From positions 52,842 through 116,841 of the forward strand of contig NZ_PKHX01000008.1 in the NCBI RefSeq assembly GCF_002848005.1: 64,000 bases of DNA. Direction: 5' to 3'. The notes beneath the pieces are model-generated. The model searched no databases. It worked only from the letters and a program-made list of their open reading frames with translations, and was not told the origin of the DNA. Each line of letters opens with the position of its first letter. The stretch's first letter is position 1. The stretch is from Varibaculum cambriense. Lineage in GTDB: Bacteria; Actinomycetota; Actinomycetes; Actinomycetales; Actinomycetaceae. A program made the position numbers and the translations under genes. Shown in pieces: positions 1 through 7,771 of this stretch.

Positions 1-1
1 G

Positions 2-907
2 GTGAAACTGGCCAAAATTCCCGGATGGATGCGGGTACGCGGCTTAGACCAGTTACCAGCCGAGGCTGAGTTTGCCAACTGCAAACTGCTGGATAAGCCA
101 GACGGACTTTTTATCGCAATTACTTGTTACACGGACAAGGAACCCGAAGATTTTACCTCTGGAACTTCTATCGGAGTCGATATGGGGGTGAAAACTCATC
201 TGACTTTTTCTAACGGGACAAAGATTGATGCACTTGTTGAGGAAAGTGAGCACGCAAGAGGCTTGAGAAGAAAAATCTCTCGCCAAAAACCCGGCTCAAA
301 CAACAGAGCAAAAACAATGGCTCGCCTAGAGAAAGTCCTATCAAAAGATGCAAACAAAAGGGAGGACATAGCAAACAAGATAGTACATGAGTTACTAAAG
401 AATGAAGTCGTGTACTACCAAGATGAGCCAATAAAAGATTGGTTTAAGAAACAAGGACGCATTAAGTCTGGCAGGCGGTTGCAAGGTTCAATACTTGGGC
501 GAGTAAAAGAAAAGTTATCTCGTAACCCTAGGGCGGTAATGCTAGATAGATACCTAGCCACCACCGCCACCTGCATCTGCGGTCATAAAACTAAACACGA
601 GCCAGACAAACGCACTTTTGTTTGCAGTAAGTGTGGATATACCGATGATCGGGATATTCACGCGGCTAAAAACATGGCAAGACTCGGGCAGTCTCAAAAC
701 GCCTCTGCTACGGAACGTAGCAGTATTCTTGCGGACAAACACGTAAGACCAGTAGCACCAATGGACTATACATTCATTGGGAAAACAGGCGGTGTTTGGA
801 TGAAACAAGAAGCCCCAACATATTCAGTGATTGGGGTAGTTCATTTATCGGCTCGCCCGGACGTAAAAAGCATGGGCGTGGCCTTGAGGAAGGCAGGTTT
901 AATCTGA
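2..907 (+). CDS. tnpB: TnpB (IS605 OrfB-type RNA-guided nuclease), 5' part outside window
   Basis: C-terminal two thirds of an IS200/IS605 TnpB, an RNA-guided DNA nuclease that favours retention of its IS. Visible are the RuvC-like acidic motifs (IGVDMG near residue 60, QDEPI near 140, DRDIHAAKNM near 218) and between the last two a zinc finger of two CxxC pairs (CICG, CSKCG). The N-terminal part lies left of the window, so the GTG at 2 is only the first start in view. The frame runs through the IS right end and stops in TGA overlapping the next ATG (TGATG). No TnpA partner is visible on this side. The resident TnpB at 7768 is a different, diverged protein. Confidence 0.9.
   Translation: MKLAKIPGWMRVRGLDQLPAEAEFANCKLLDKPDGLFIAITCYTDKEPEDFTSGTSIGVDMGVKTHLTFSNGTKIDALVEESEHARGLRRKISRQKPGSNNRAKTMARLEKVLSKDANKREDIANKIVHELLKNEVVYYQDEPIKDWFKKQGRIKSGRRLQGSILGRVKEKLSRNPRAVMLDRYLATTATCICGHKTKHEPDKRTFVCSKCGYTDDRDIHAAKNMARLGQSQNASATERSSILADKHVRPVAPMDYTFIGKTGGVWMKQEAPTYSVIGVVHLSARPDVKSMGVALRKAGLI
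808..843 (+). mobile_element. Right-end hairpin of the left IS605-type element
   Basis: GAAGCCCCAA ... TTGGGGTAGTTCA forms the subterminal hairpin typical of IS200/IS605 right ends. It lies inside the tnpB reading frame (protein segment KQEAP), as in many OrfB elements. It marks where the IS stops and the resident conjugation operon begins. Confidence 0.7.
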
Positions 908-1485
908 TGGGTCTAGCATTTGATCCTTCTCCGATTGAGGCAGAAGATGACGGCTACGAGGACGAGGTAGAAGTAGGCGAAGACTATGACTACGGCGGGG
1001 GCGGAGGAAGCCTTAAACAAAAACTAATCGCCGCTTCCCTTAGTTTCGTGTGCGCATTTGTAGGGGCAGGACTTGGCACCTATTTGTTCTCCCCTACTAT
1101 TCCTGCCCAAGAAACCAAGATTGTAAAACAGTCTCGGCCTGCCGTGCCGGTAGGTATTTCTACTGGCACTTTGGACGTGGTTCTTTCTACCCCGCTGCAA
1201 TATCTGGATGCAGATAACGAGTTTTACTGCTTTACCGCTTCTCTTCGCTCGGGTGCAGAGGATCCGATAGAGGTAAAAGATAGCGACTTTGAAGCTAAAA
1301 GTGGTGGCAAGAAGGCAAAGTTAGCCCCTGCGTTCAACCCCATGTCTATCCCTAAGACCGTGAGCGTACCTAAAGGAGCAACCATGCCGATCATGACCTG
1401 TTTTGAAGGCAAGCTCAGCCCAGACGGGGTAGATATTTCATTCAAGGGCGAAAAAGCTCACGTAGACTCACCGGTGGGGGTTTAA
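907..1485 (+). CDS. Single-pass membrane protein next to the FtsK-like pump
   Basis: About 192 residues. An acidic, glycine-rich cytoplasmic N-terminus (many D/E, then a GGGGG run) is followed by one hydrophobic segment near residues 40-62 (IAASLSFVCAFVGAGLGTYLF) and an extracellular domain with two cysteines. I do not recognise the family. The start is taken at ATG 907, overlapping the TnpB stop, because the upstream frame is IS sequence. It lies 1 bp before the FtsK-like gene, so it is probably an accessory membrane partner of the DNA-transfer machine. The IS insertion may have replaced its original promoter and perhaps its first codons. Confidence 0.65.
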   Translation: MGLAFDPSPIEAEDDGYEDEVEVGEDYDYGGGGGSLKQKLIAASLSFVCAFVGAGLGTYLFSPTIPAQETKIVKQSRPAVPVGISTGTLDVVLSTPLQYLDADNEFYCFTASLRSGAEDPIEVKDSDFEAKSGGKKAKLAPAFNPMSIPKTVSVPKGATMPIMTCFEGKLSPDGVDISFKGEKAHVDSPVGV

Positions 1486-1486
1486 T

Positions 1487-3178
1487 ATGGCAGACGAAAC
1501 GTTAGACCGCGCGCGCGTAAAGGCTCCTCCAGGGTATAAAGACGAAGTTCCAGCCCACCGTAAAGCCCTGCTTAAGATGGTGGAAACTACTTATGGGCCA
1601 GGCTGGCATATTGAGAGCGTTGAAAAGAAAACGGACGGGACTTTTGTAAATATATCCAGGGTGCGCTCAACTACGGAAGTATCCGCCGTAGGGGCATCGA
1701 CTTTGATAGCTAGGCTGAGTGCGGGTACGAAACCTAGTGAGGGTGAAGCGGTAGCGGCCCGGCTTGAAGAACGCAACCCAGGATACCGGCTTACCGATTT
1801 TGATTTTGCTTTAGGGCGGGCAACCTTAAAGAAAATGGACGATAAAACTTACTCAGCGCGCCGCTCCATTGCCGCCGCCCTATCGGTTAAGCCGTGGGAA
1901 GTCCAAGTATCAAAGCGGAGGGGCGGGTTCGATATTGTGCTGCCTACTTCCTATACCTCTGCTAAGCATTACGACAAGCTCTTAGAGGTAGTTGAAGGCG
2001 ATATCGGCCAGGTTGGATGGGAAGTAAAAGTAGACCCCAAGACCCTAAAGGGCACGATTCTTAAGGCTGATCCGCCAAGTTTTCCGCCGATGTATCCGCT
2101 CCCGTTTGAAAAAGAGCAGGACGCAGATAACGTGCTTTTTGGTATTCAGCCAGTGCGTCCTGGCAGGGATATTCAGCCGCTATTTGTTAATTGGAATAGC
2201 GCGCATGGTTGCATGGTTGCTGGCCTTCCTGGCGGCGGTAAATCCGTGGTCATTAACGCTCTTATCGCCGGGCACCTACTTGGCGGGGGCGAGCTGGTAA
2301 TCATTGACGATAAAAACAAGGCCGTGGACTTTGACTGGTGTAAGCCGTTCGTGCGCGATCATGGTTGGGGCGCGGATTCGCTTTGGCAGTCCGTGGTAGC
2401 ACTCGCCTTGGTGCGTGAAGAAGGCCAAAGAAGAGCAGATTACCTAAAGGCTCAGGGGGTAAAGAACTGGCTAGATCTGCCGAAAGATAAACGGTTCGCA
2501 CCGCTATTAGTGGTTGTTGATGAGGGCGAAGCTATGCTTAGCGCCGGGAAGAAACCGGTAGGACTTGATAGGGATCATCCCCTGCTTATTGAGTGGCAAG
2601 ACGAGGCGGCATCTAAAGCCTACGTGGGTAGCCATATCAACCACATTATCCAAGAGCTTAGGTTCGTGGGCATCAGGATGATTCTTTCTTCTCAGGTAAC
2701 TAACGCTGCCACCGGCATCGCGCCAAGCCTAAAGAACAAGTTCGGACACCGGATGCTACTGGGAGCATCCCCCTCCCCAAATGCCCTTTCGCAGGCTTTT
2801 TCTGACCCGTCCGCTATCCCGGAGATGCCAGAAAACATTGTTAGGGACGATAAAGCATCTAAGGGTGCAGGTTTTTGCTACCTAGAGGGACAGGGTGCTT
2901 ATCTTTTTAAGGGCGCGTTCGCCTCCACTGGCGATATTGCAGATTTGTTAGAAAAGAACGGGGTGAAAAAAACTCTTTGTCCGGCTCCTACTAAAGACCA
3001 AATGATGAAGTACGGGGACGGACAGGCAGTGGACCTTCCCGATAAGGAAGAAATCAAAAAGGCGAGCCGAACTCAGGGTTTTGATCAGGGTTTGCCCGAT
3101 GATTTTGATGGCGATCTTAAAGGCGCGGCCCGTGCTAGTCACCAGCTGGCGCTAGAAGCTGCAATGAAGAACTTTTAG
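1487..3178 (+). CDS. FtsK/SpoIIIE-type DNA translocase (TraB-like conjugation ATPase)
   Basis: 563 residues. Walker A GLPGGGKS near residue 247 and Walker B LLVVVDEGE near 340, followed by the FtsK-type segment RMILSSQVTNAATGIAPSLKNKFGHR. Proteins of this family pump double-stranded DNA; in actinomycete AICEs and Streptomyces plasmids the homologue TraB is the conjugation motor. The roughly 230-residue N-terminal part is unlike FtsK and shows no membrane segment; the membrane anchor may be supplied by the preceding protein. A duplicated repeat block lies directly downstream, where Streptomyces plasmids carry clt, the TraB-binding site. The transfer role is inferred from family and context. 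Confidence 0.8.
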   Translation: MADETLDRARVKAPPGYKDEVPAHRKALLKMVETTYGPGWHIESVEKKTDGTFVNISRVRSTTEVSAVGASTLIARLSAGTKPSEGEAVAARLEERNPGYRLTDFDFALGRATLKKMDDKTYSARRSIAAALSVKPWEVQVSKRRGGFDIVLPTSYTSAKHYDKLLEVVEGDIGQVGWEVKVDPKTLKGTILKADPPSFPPMYPLPFEKEQDADNVLFGIQPVRPGRDIQPLFVNWNSAHGCMVAGLPGGGKSVVINALIAGHLLGGGELVIIDDKNKAVDFDWCKPFVRDHGWGADSLWQSVVALALVREEGQRRADYLKAQGVKNWLDLPKDKRFAPLLVVVDEGEAMLSAGKKPVGLDRDHPLLIEWQDEAASKAYVGSHINHIIQELRFVGIRMILSSQVTNAATGIAPSLKNKFGHRMLLGASPSPNALSQAFSDPSAIPEMPENIVRDDKASKGAGFCYLEGQGAYLFKGAFASTGDIADLLEKNGVKKTLCPAPTKDQMMKYGDGQAVDLPDKEEIKKASRTQGFDQGLPDDFDGDLKGAARASHQLALEAAMKNF

Positions 3179-3183
3179 GAACT

Positions 3184-3584
3184 ATTTTTAAGGCGAAAAC
3201 CGTCCCTTAACTGCTGGTCAGCCCGACTTTGGATTTTTGGAAAAACCGCTATTTTTGGGCAATTTTTGGGTGTATATTTTTTAGGGCGAAAAGTGTCCCT
3301 TATCCGCAGGTCACACCAGGTTTAAGGCTTTTAAGGTGAGGTAAGTCACGGGCGGTTTTTACGGCGGGGCGATCTTCGCCAGTACCTAAGCGGTATTTTC
3401 AGCCTATTTTTAGGGCCAATTTTTAAGGGCAAAAGTGTCCCTTAATTGCTGGTCAGGCCATGTTTAGATTTTTCAAAAAATGGCTATTTTTGAGCAATTT
3501 TTGGGCTACTATTTTTCACGGTGAAAAGTATCCCTTATCCGCAGGTCACACCAGGTTTGGGCTTTTTAAGGTGAGGTAAGTCAC
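3184..3584. repeat. Duplicated 165-bp repeat block between convergent genes (candidate transfer-pump binding site)
   Basis: Two direct copies of a roughly 165-bp unit (about 3186-3352 and 3421-3584). Each unit itself holds two versions of a shorter motif, GGCGAAAAGTGTCCCTTA followed by nYYGCWGGTCA, and each ends in TTTTAAGGTGAGGTAAGTCAC. This gives four short motifs at regular spacing. No gene is seen here. The block fills the gap between the ends of the FtsK-like and RuvC-like genes. A protein-binding array (clt-like or oriT-like) fits best; tandem attenuators are an alternative. Confidence 0.6.
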
Positions 3585-4111
3585 TACCATTGCACGCCGC
3601 GCAAAGCACTCACCCGGCCCCTGCCTTTTGTCGCAATATCGCCAAGGTGGTGCGCTCCCATACCTGCCAATGCTAGAGCATCGGAAACATCAAAGGACGG
3701 TGCGTCAAAATCCCCAAAAACATTGACCAGGCAGTCCATAACGGCCCCTTTACCGGCGTTTCCAGCCCCGCTAGCCCACTTTTTAGCCGATTTAGGGGGT
3801 GCCACCGCAAAAGGTATACCAGCGCCTAGAAAGTGCTCTAGCGCACGGTAGAAAAGCGCTGCCCGCTCCCAAGTGGAAGTAGAAACTGAGCGAAAAGACG
3901 GCCCCTCAATCACTACCAGATCAACTCCGGCACAAAAAGTGGCAATCCCGCCCGCAATATGGGCGATCCTTCCTGCACGCTCCCTATACGGCACCTCAGC
4001 CTTCCCGGAAGTCTTGATCAAAGAGGTGTCAAGTATCCGGTATCCGCTAATTTTGGCCAGCCCGGTAGAGGTGAGAGAGGGATCGACTCCGCAGACGATT
4101 CTAGGCTCCAT
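3584..4111 (-). CDS. RuvC-like Holliday junction resolvase
   Basis: 175 residues with the RuvC/RNase H-like fold signature: GVDPSLTSTG near residues 8-17, LVVIEGPSF near 67-75 and a C-terminal DVSDALALAG near 143. These supply the catalytic Asp/Glu/Asp set. The length is typical for RuvC-type resolvases of phages and plasmids, which cut branched DNA made during replication or recombination. The start is ATG 4111, exactly 20 bp from the conserved element promoter. It is transcribed divergently from the WhiB gene. Confidence 0.8.
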   Translation of the reverse strand: MEPRIVCGVDPSLTSTGLAKISGYRILDTSLIKTSGKAEVPYRERAGRIAHIAGGIATFCAGVDLVVIEGPSFRSVSTSTWERAALFYRALEHFLGAGIPFAVAPPKSAKKWASGAGNAGKGAVMDCLVNVFGDFDAPSFDVSDALALAGMGAHHLGDIATKGRGRVSALRGVQW

Positions 4112-4147
4112 GCCTGGTCATGTAGGGCGCGCCCTATATGGGCAAAT
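4112..4147. promoter_or_regulatory. Divergent element promoter shared by the ruvC-like and whiB-like genes
   Basis: Two copies of the element's CGCGCCCTACRTR signal overlap head to head through a palindromic GGGCGCGCCC core (4125-4134). Minus-strand copy: CGCGCCCTACATG, then 7 nt to ATG 4111. Plus-strand copy: CGCGCCCTATATG, then 7 nt to ATG 4148. Both spacings from the first C to the start codon are 20 bp. One factor bound here would control both genes. Confidence 0.75.
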
Positions 4148-4423
4148 ATGCACGAGAAAGACTTAAAATACTACCGCGGAATCCGCCAACCCTGGATGGA
4201 ATACGCCTCCTGCCTAGGACTGTCCTTTGCCTTCGACAAATCAGCGTGGGGAATGGGAAACAATGCCATCCGCTATCGCAAAATATGCAAACGGGTATGT
4301 AATCGCTGCCCAGTGAAAACCCAGTGCTTAAAATGGGCGCTCGATCAGGAAAAAGACCATACCCCGGTATTCCAGGTGGCGGGAGGATTAACGCGCCGGG
4401 AGCGGCTCAGCCTTGCGGACTGA
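4148..4423 (+). CDS. WhiB-like iron-sulfur transcription factor
   Basis: 91 residues, the usual WhiB size. Four cluster ligands are in the family pattern: C22, then C51-x2-C54-x5-C60. They are followed by the turn motif VAGGLTRRER and a basic tail. WhiB-like proteins bind region 4 of the primary sigma factor and act only in Actinobacteria; actinophages and plasmids carry them as regulators. The start is ATG 4148, set by the promoter spacing; the longer open frame upstream is the antisense of the ruvC-like gene. It is a good candidate for the factor that recognises the repeated 19-bp promoter, but that is inference. The end overlaps the convergent neighbour by 17 bp. Confidence 0.85.
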   Translation: MHEKDLKYYRGIRQPWMEYASCLGLSFAFDKSAWGMGNNAIRYRKICKRVCNRCPVKTQCLKWALDQEKDHTPVFQVAGGLTRRERLSLAD

Positions 4424-5285
4424 GCCTGCCGATAGCTACCGGACGCTCGCCTACTAGTGCGGCAACTATCGCGTTGCCCTTCTTATCTCCTGCCAGGCCG
4501 ATAGAATCTGCCCCTACCGCGCTAGCAAGGGAACCCCAAAATGCAAAAGCTGCCGGGTCTACCAGCGGGGGCCGGTACCCCTTAGACTTAGCGAAAAAGA
4601 ACGACGGGTATTCTGGCATATCTGAGATAGTCGCCTTATAGAGTTTGTCCGCAACATAAACCTTCCCGTTCCATGCACAAATAGCAACCCTGCCACCCTC
4701 CAAGGACAACTGATACAGGGTCTGCCGATCCAGTGCAACGGCACATTTAGGGCCAAGGGAACGCTTTGACCGCAAAGCCAAGTAAATATCTTGATCCTCG
4801 CTTTGCGCCCCGCACATAACCATCGTGCCGGTATCGAAAAATGTTATCCGGTTAGACACCGCTTCTGGCAGCATCTTTAAGGCTTTATCAATATCACCTG
4901 GCTCTAGAATCACTATCGGAATTTGCCCGCAATGAGGACACTCATGTTTTTTGACCTCATCTTTTAGCCGTGCCCGGTAAATTCTATGGCACTTAGGACA
5001 CCTAAAACGCAAAATGTGAGCTTGACCAGGCCTCATATTGGCAGGATTCTTCGGCTCGAAAGAGGGAATCCCCGTTTTCACCAAATCCCCGGCAACATGG
5101 GGGTACAAGGTCGGAAAGTCATTCTCACCCTTTTTCAGTCCAATACGGCACAGCGGACAGTTGCCTTTTTCGGCCCGTCGCACCTGCATAGCTATCCTAT
5201 GCCCTGCCTCGCACTCGAAAATCCACCGCTCCTCGCGCTCTTGGACTTCCTCTAGCGTAAGTTTTTCGATTTTCTTAAATGCCAC
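4407..5285 (-). CDS. Zinc-ribbon protein of unknown function
   Basis: 292 residues. The first third has two CxxC zinc ribbons (CPLCR near residue 43; RCPKCH and ECPHCG near 96-118) in a setting (YPHVAGDL..., NPANMRPGQ...) like the probable zinc-ribbon proteins found near mobile-element nucleases. The last 150 residues are an unrecognised alpha/beta domain. The start is GTG 5285 with an AGGGG ribosome site and an in-frame stop just upstream. The 19-bp promoter ends at 5316, leaving a 30-nt leader, which shows that the promoter signal is not merely a ribosome-binding site. Confidence 0.7.
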   Translation of the reverse strand: MAFKKIEKLTLEEVQEREERWIFECEAGHRIAMQVRRAEKGNCPLCRIGLKKGENDFPTLYPHVAGDLVKTGIPSFEPKNPANMRPGQAHILRFRCPKCHRIYRARLKDEVKKHECPHCGQIPIVILEPGDIDKALKMLPEAVSNRITFFDTGTMVMCGAQSEDQDIYLALRSKRSLGPKCAVALDRQTLYQLSLEGGRVAICAWNGKVYVADKLYKATISDMPEYPSFFFAKSKGYRPPLVDPAAFAFWGSLASAVGADSIGLAGDKKGNAIVAALVGERPVAIGRLSPQG

Positions 5286-5315
5286 TGATTGCCCCTACTT
5301 TCGTTTTTGACCAAC

Positions 5316-5334
5316 GCCACCTATGTAGGGCGCG
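5316..5334 (-). promoter_or_regulatory. 19-bp element promoter before the zinc-ribbon gene
   Basis: Minus-strand CGCGCCCTACATAGGTGGC. Predicted +1 at 5315, 30 nt before the GTG start, which has its own Shine-Dalgarno sequence. Confidence 0.65.
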
Positions 5335-5339
5335 AGGCC

Positions 5340-6047
5340 TCAACGCCTAGACGCAACCGGCCTACCTGCCCATCTAGAGGCAGTAAGGGCATTTACTTCA
5401 GGGGGCACTACTGCGTATCCGGCGCTATCGAAAGTAAGAGAGCTTGCTGCCTTGTAAGCAAAACTTACGGCTCTGTGGCAATCCCCGCGCCGTTTTGGAG
5501 GATTACAAATTCGATCAGCAAGGCTTCTTGGCGGCCTGCGAGAGGCAACCCGGCCAGACCCATCGAAAACGTGCCAGACTTCGCCGTGAGTTACCAGGCG
5601 ACCTGATAAGTCAAAAGAAGCATCCACGATCCCGGCTTTTTTACCCCCCAGGTCCCGTATAAGGCTTACCACCGGAAGTTCGCCAGGGCTTACCGGGGTA
5701 ATATCGCCTAGCACCAAAATCCCCTCAGATTTAGTGAACGGTTCACTCCTGATTGGCAAGCGGTTATTCCCGGCTACCGAAGCACAGATTTTGGCAATGG
5801 ATTCCCGAGACAAAAACGGCGGGCCTTTAACCTCTGCCCACATCTTGAGCGGATGCACATAGAAGTCCGGCACATACGCCATCGTGGGGGTTATCCGGTA
5901 GGTGCCTGGCTCATAGTCGGTATCCCACCCCAAAATGTCGAATATAAGCGCCCACTTCGCCTCCAGGTGCGAGCGGAAGATCATACCGGAGTAACTACAG
6001 TCGCCAGCAGCGCTTTTAAGCCGCTTACTAGTTACCTTACGTGCCAT
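5340..6047 (-). CDS. PD-(D/E)XK-type nuclease
   Basis: 235 residues. The N-terminal 90 residues carry the restriction-fold signature in order: FRSHLEAKWA (conserved Glu), a strand, YVPDFYV (the PD) and WAEVKG (the ExK). This is the layout of TnsA-, phage- and restriction-type nucleases. The C-terminal half is unrecognised. The start overlaps the stop of the upstream lipoprotein gene (TAATG), so the two are translationally coupled. Likely role: DNA processing or defence within the element; the exact substrate cannot be told. Confidence 0.7.
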   Translation of the reverse strand: MARKVTSKRLKSAAGDCSYSGMIFRSHLEAKWALIFDILGWDTDYEPGTYRITPTMAYVPDFYVHPLKMWAEVKGPPFLSRESIAKICASVAGNNRLPIRSEPFTKSEGILVLGDITPVSPGELPVVSLIRDLGGKKAGIVDASFDLSGRLVTHGEVWHVFDGSGRVASRRPPRSLADRICNPPKRRGDCHRAVSFAYKAASSLTFDSAGYAVVPPEVNALTASRWAGRPVASRR

Positions 6048-7330
6048 TAGGCCATTCCCGGTCCGCTGCCCCCTGCTTTGTCTGCCGACCCTGGAGCAGG
6101 TGCCGGGCTCGGAGCCGGTTTCTCGCTTGGGGAAGGCTCACTGCTCGGCTTAGTAGGGCCGTCCTTGCCCAGCAAGATATTCTTTTGTTCTTTAGTCAGC
6201 GGAATATCGAACTGGTTAACCAGCTTTGCTACCGTCTCTAGACGCTTTTCGTCTCCTCTAGCCCAAAGGAAGTAGTCATTTTCTTCCCCGCCAAGGCCGG
6301 TGATCTTTTCTTTCAAGGCGGCCAGGTCAGACACTTCTACCGCACGGGTAGCCATTAACTGAAATTGGGTAATCTCCTTGGGAGTAAAGGTCGCTTCCCT
6401 AAACGCTAGGCGATGGAACGGGAATAGCGAGAACACCTTAACGGACTTACCTTCTCCTAACGCGGAGTTATCCAGCCAAGAGAACTGACCGTAGTCGGTA
6501 AGATTCGGGGCTGCTTTTTCAAAATTCTTCAGCGAATCGAAGTTACGATTCTCCCCCACTTCTTTCGCGCCTTCAATAGCGGCCTGAACGCCAGGGAATG
6601 CCTTCTCCTTGTACACGTAGTTATCTACCGGTTCGCTAGGCTTCGGATCGGGGCTCGGATTAGGAGCCGGATCGGGATTCGGAGTAACCGGTGGATTCGG
6701 CGCAGGCGGATTCGGATTAGGTGCTGGATCGCCTCCCGGTTTTGGTTTCGGTTTTGGCTTTACTGTGGGGATTGTTTGACTAGGCACGTCTATAACCGGA
6801 GCGTCAGGTTTTGCATCCGGTTTTGTCTCCGGTTTTTCTTCTTGCTTAGCCGGGATGGCCTCAGCCGGTTTTTGTTTAGCAAAAGGTGCAAACGGGTTAG
6901 CCGTGCTCTGCTTTACTTCGGGGGCAAGCCCTGCCCGAGACGGCTTAGAAGAGTCTTTGGAACGAGTAGGGCTTTCTGCGCTCCCCCCATCTGTTTCCTC
7001 GCCGCCAGTAGAGGCTTCAGCGCCAGGATCGGTATCCATGTCCCCTGCGGGCGGTTCCTCGATCTGATTGGTAGTAGTTTCGGGGGCGGGAGACTTAATA
7101 TCTGAAGCCTCGTGGTTAGAAGCGCACCCGGCTAATACTAACGGCAAAACGGTTAGTACCAACGCTGACTTGAAAAGTCTCGATTCGGAAAAGTCTTTCA
7201 CTTGCCTGTCCTTAAATATCGGTTTTTCATCTTCCACTATTGGTAATGCGTCAAACGGGTTTTTATCTGAAAACGCCGTAAAACCCCCGGATTCATCCGT
7301 GGGGATATAAGGCGTACTAAAAGCTGGCAT
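6047..7330 (-). CDS. Lipoprotein with proline-rich stalk and unusual long N-terminus
   Basis: 427 residues from ATG 7330. A lipobox LAGC follows a hydrophobic stretch (SALVLTVLPLVLAGC) that begins only at about residue 54, so either there is an extended signal region or translation starts at the internal GTG (VKDFSESRLF) at about residue 44. After the lipid-attachment Cys come a low-complexity acidic/proline part, a KPKPKPGGDPAPNPNP stalk near 190-230, an alpha-helical domain and a second proline-rich tail. The N-terminal peptide FDALPIVE recurs as FDALPTVE in the wall-anchored protein at 23516. It is a probable surface component of the element. Confidence 0.7.
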   Translation of the reverse strand: MPAFSTPYIPTDESGGFTAFSDKNPFDALPIVEDEKPIFKDRQVKDFSESRLFKSALVLTVLPLVLAGCASNHEASDIKSPAPETTTNQIEEPPAGDMDTDPGAEASTGGEETDGGSAESPTRSKDSSKPSRAGLAPEVKQSTANPFAPFAKQKPAEAIPAKQEEKPETKPDAKPDAPVIDVPSQTIPTVKPKPKPKPGGDPAPNPNPPAPNPPVTPNPDPAPNPSPDPKPSEPVDNYVYKEKAFPGVQAAIEGAKEVGENRNFDSLKNFEKAAPNLTDYGQFSWLDNSALGEGKSVKVFSLFPFHRLAFREATFTPKEITQFQLMATRAVEVSDLAALKEKITGLGGEENDYFLWARGDEKRLETVAKLVNQFDIPLTKEQKNILLGKDGPTKPSSEPSPSEKPAPSPAPAPGSADKAGGSGPGMA

Positions 7331-7353
7331 TGGTCGTTACTGGCAAAAACTTC

Positions 7354-7372
7354 CGCGCCCTACATAGGAAGT
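7354..7372 (+). promoter_or_regulatory. 19-bp element promoter directly before tnpA
   Basis: CGCGCCCTACATAGGAAGT, then ATG 7373 of tnpA. Spacing is 19 bp as elsewhere. Its flanks ACTTCC and GGAAGT could also pair as a 6-bp hairpin, which may serve as the IS left-end structure. Confidence 0.7.
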
Positions 7373-7771
7373 ATGAAGATCAGAAGCAACAGGAACGTGG
7401 TGTTTTCTTGCACCTACCATGTTGTCTTCTGCCCAAAATACCGTCTTAACATCCTTAGAGATGGGGTGGATGAAAGATTTAAGGAAATAGCTGGGCAAGT
7501 AAGCATCGAGTCTGGTTTTGAAATAATAGAGATGGAGGTAATGCCAGACCATGCTCATTTACTGTTAAGTGTTGATCCTCAAATGGGTGTCCATAAGGTT
7601 GTCAAACAGATTAAGGGGCGCACCAGCAGAGTTTTAAGGAAAGAATTCCCACGCCTTAAGAATCTCTCCCGTACTCTTTGGGCCAGTAGCTATTTTGTAG
7701 CAACCACGGGAGGGGCAACCCTAGAAACTGTTAAGCGTTACATCGAGTCCCAAAAACGGGGGCAAGCATGA
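7373..7771 (+). CDS. tnpA: IS200-type Y1 transposase TnpA
   Basis: 132 residues, full length for the family. The HUH motif MPDHAHLLLS is near residue 58 and the catalytic tyrosine is in KRYIESQ near 124. It is a single-strand transposase that cuts and joins the IS ends at hairpins. It begins with ATG exactly at the spacing of the element promoter and overlaps tnpB by 4 bp (ATGA). Confidence 0.92.
   Translation: MKIRSNRNVVFSCTYHVVFCPKYRLNILRDGVDERFKEIAGQVSIESGFEIIEMEVMPDHAHLLLSVDPQMGVHKVVKQIKGRTSRVLRKEFPRLKNLSRTLWASSYFVATTGGATLETVKRYIESQKRGQA

Noticed and set aside
3873..4423. Longer plus-strand frames upstream of and including the WhiB-like gene
   Set aside because: The upstream part is antisense to the ruvC-like gene; the ATG at 4148 is fixed by promoter spacing and WhiB length.
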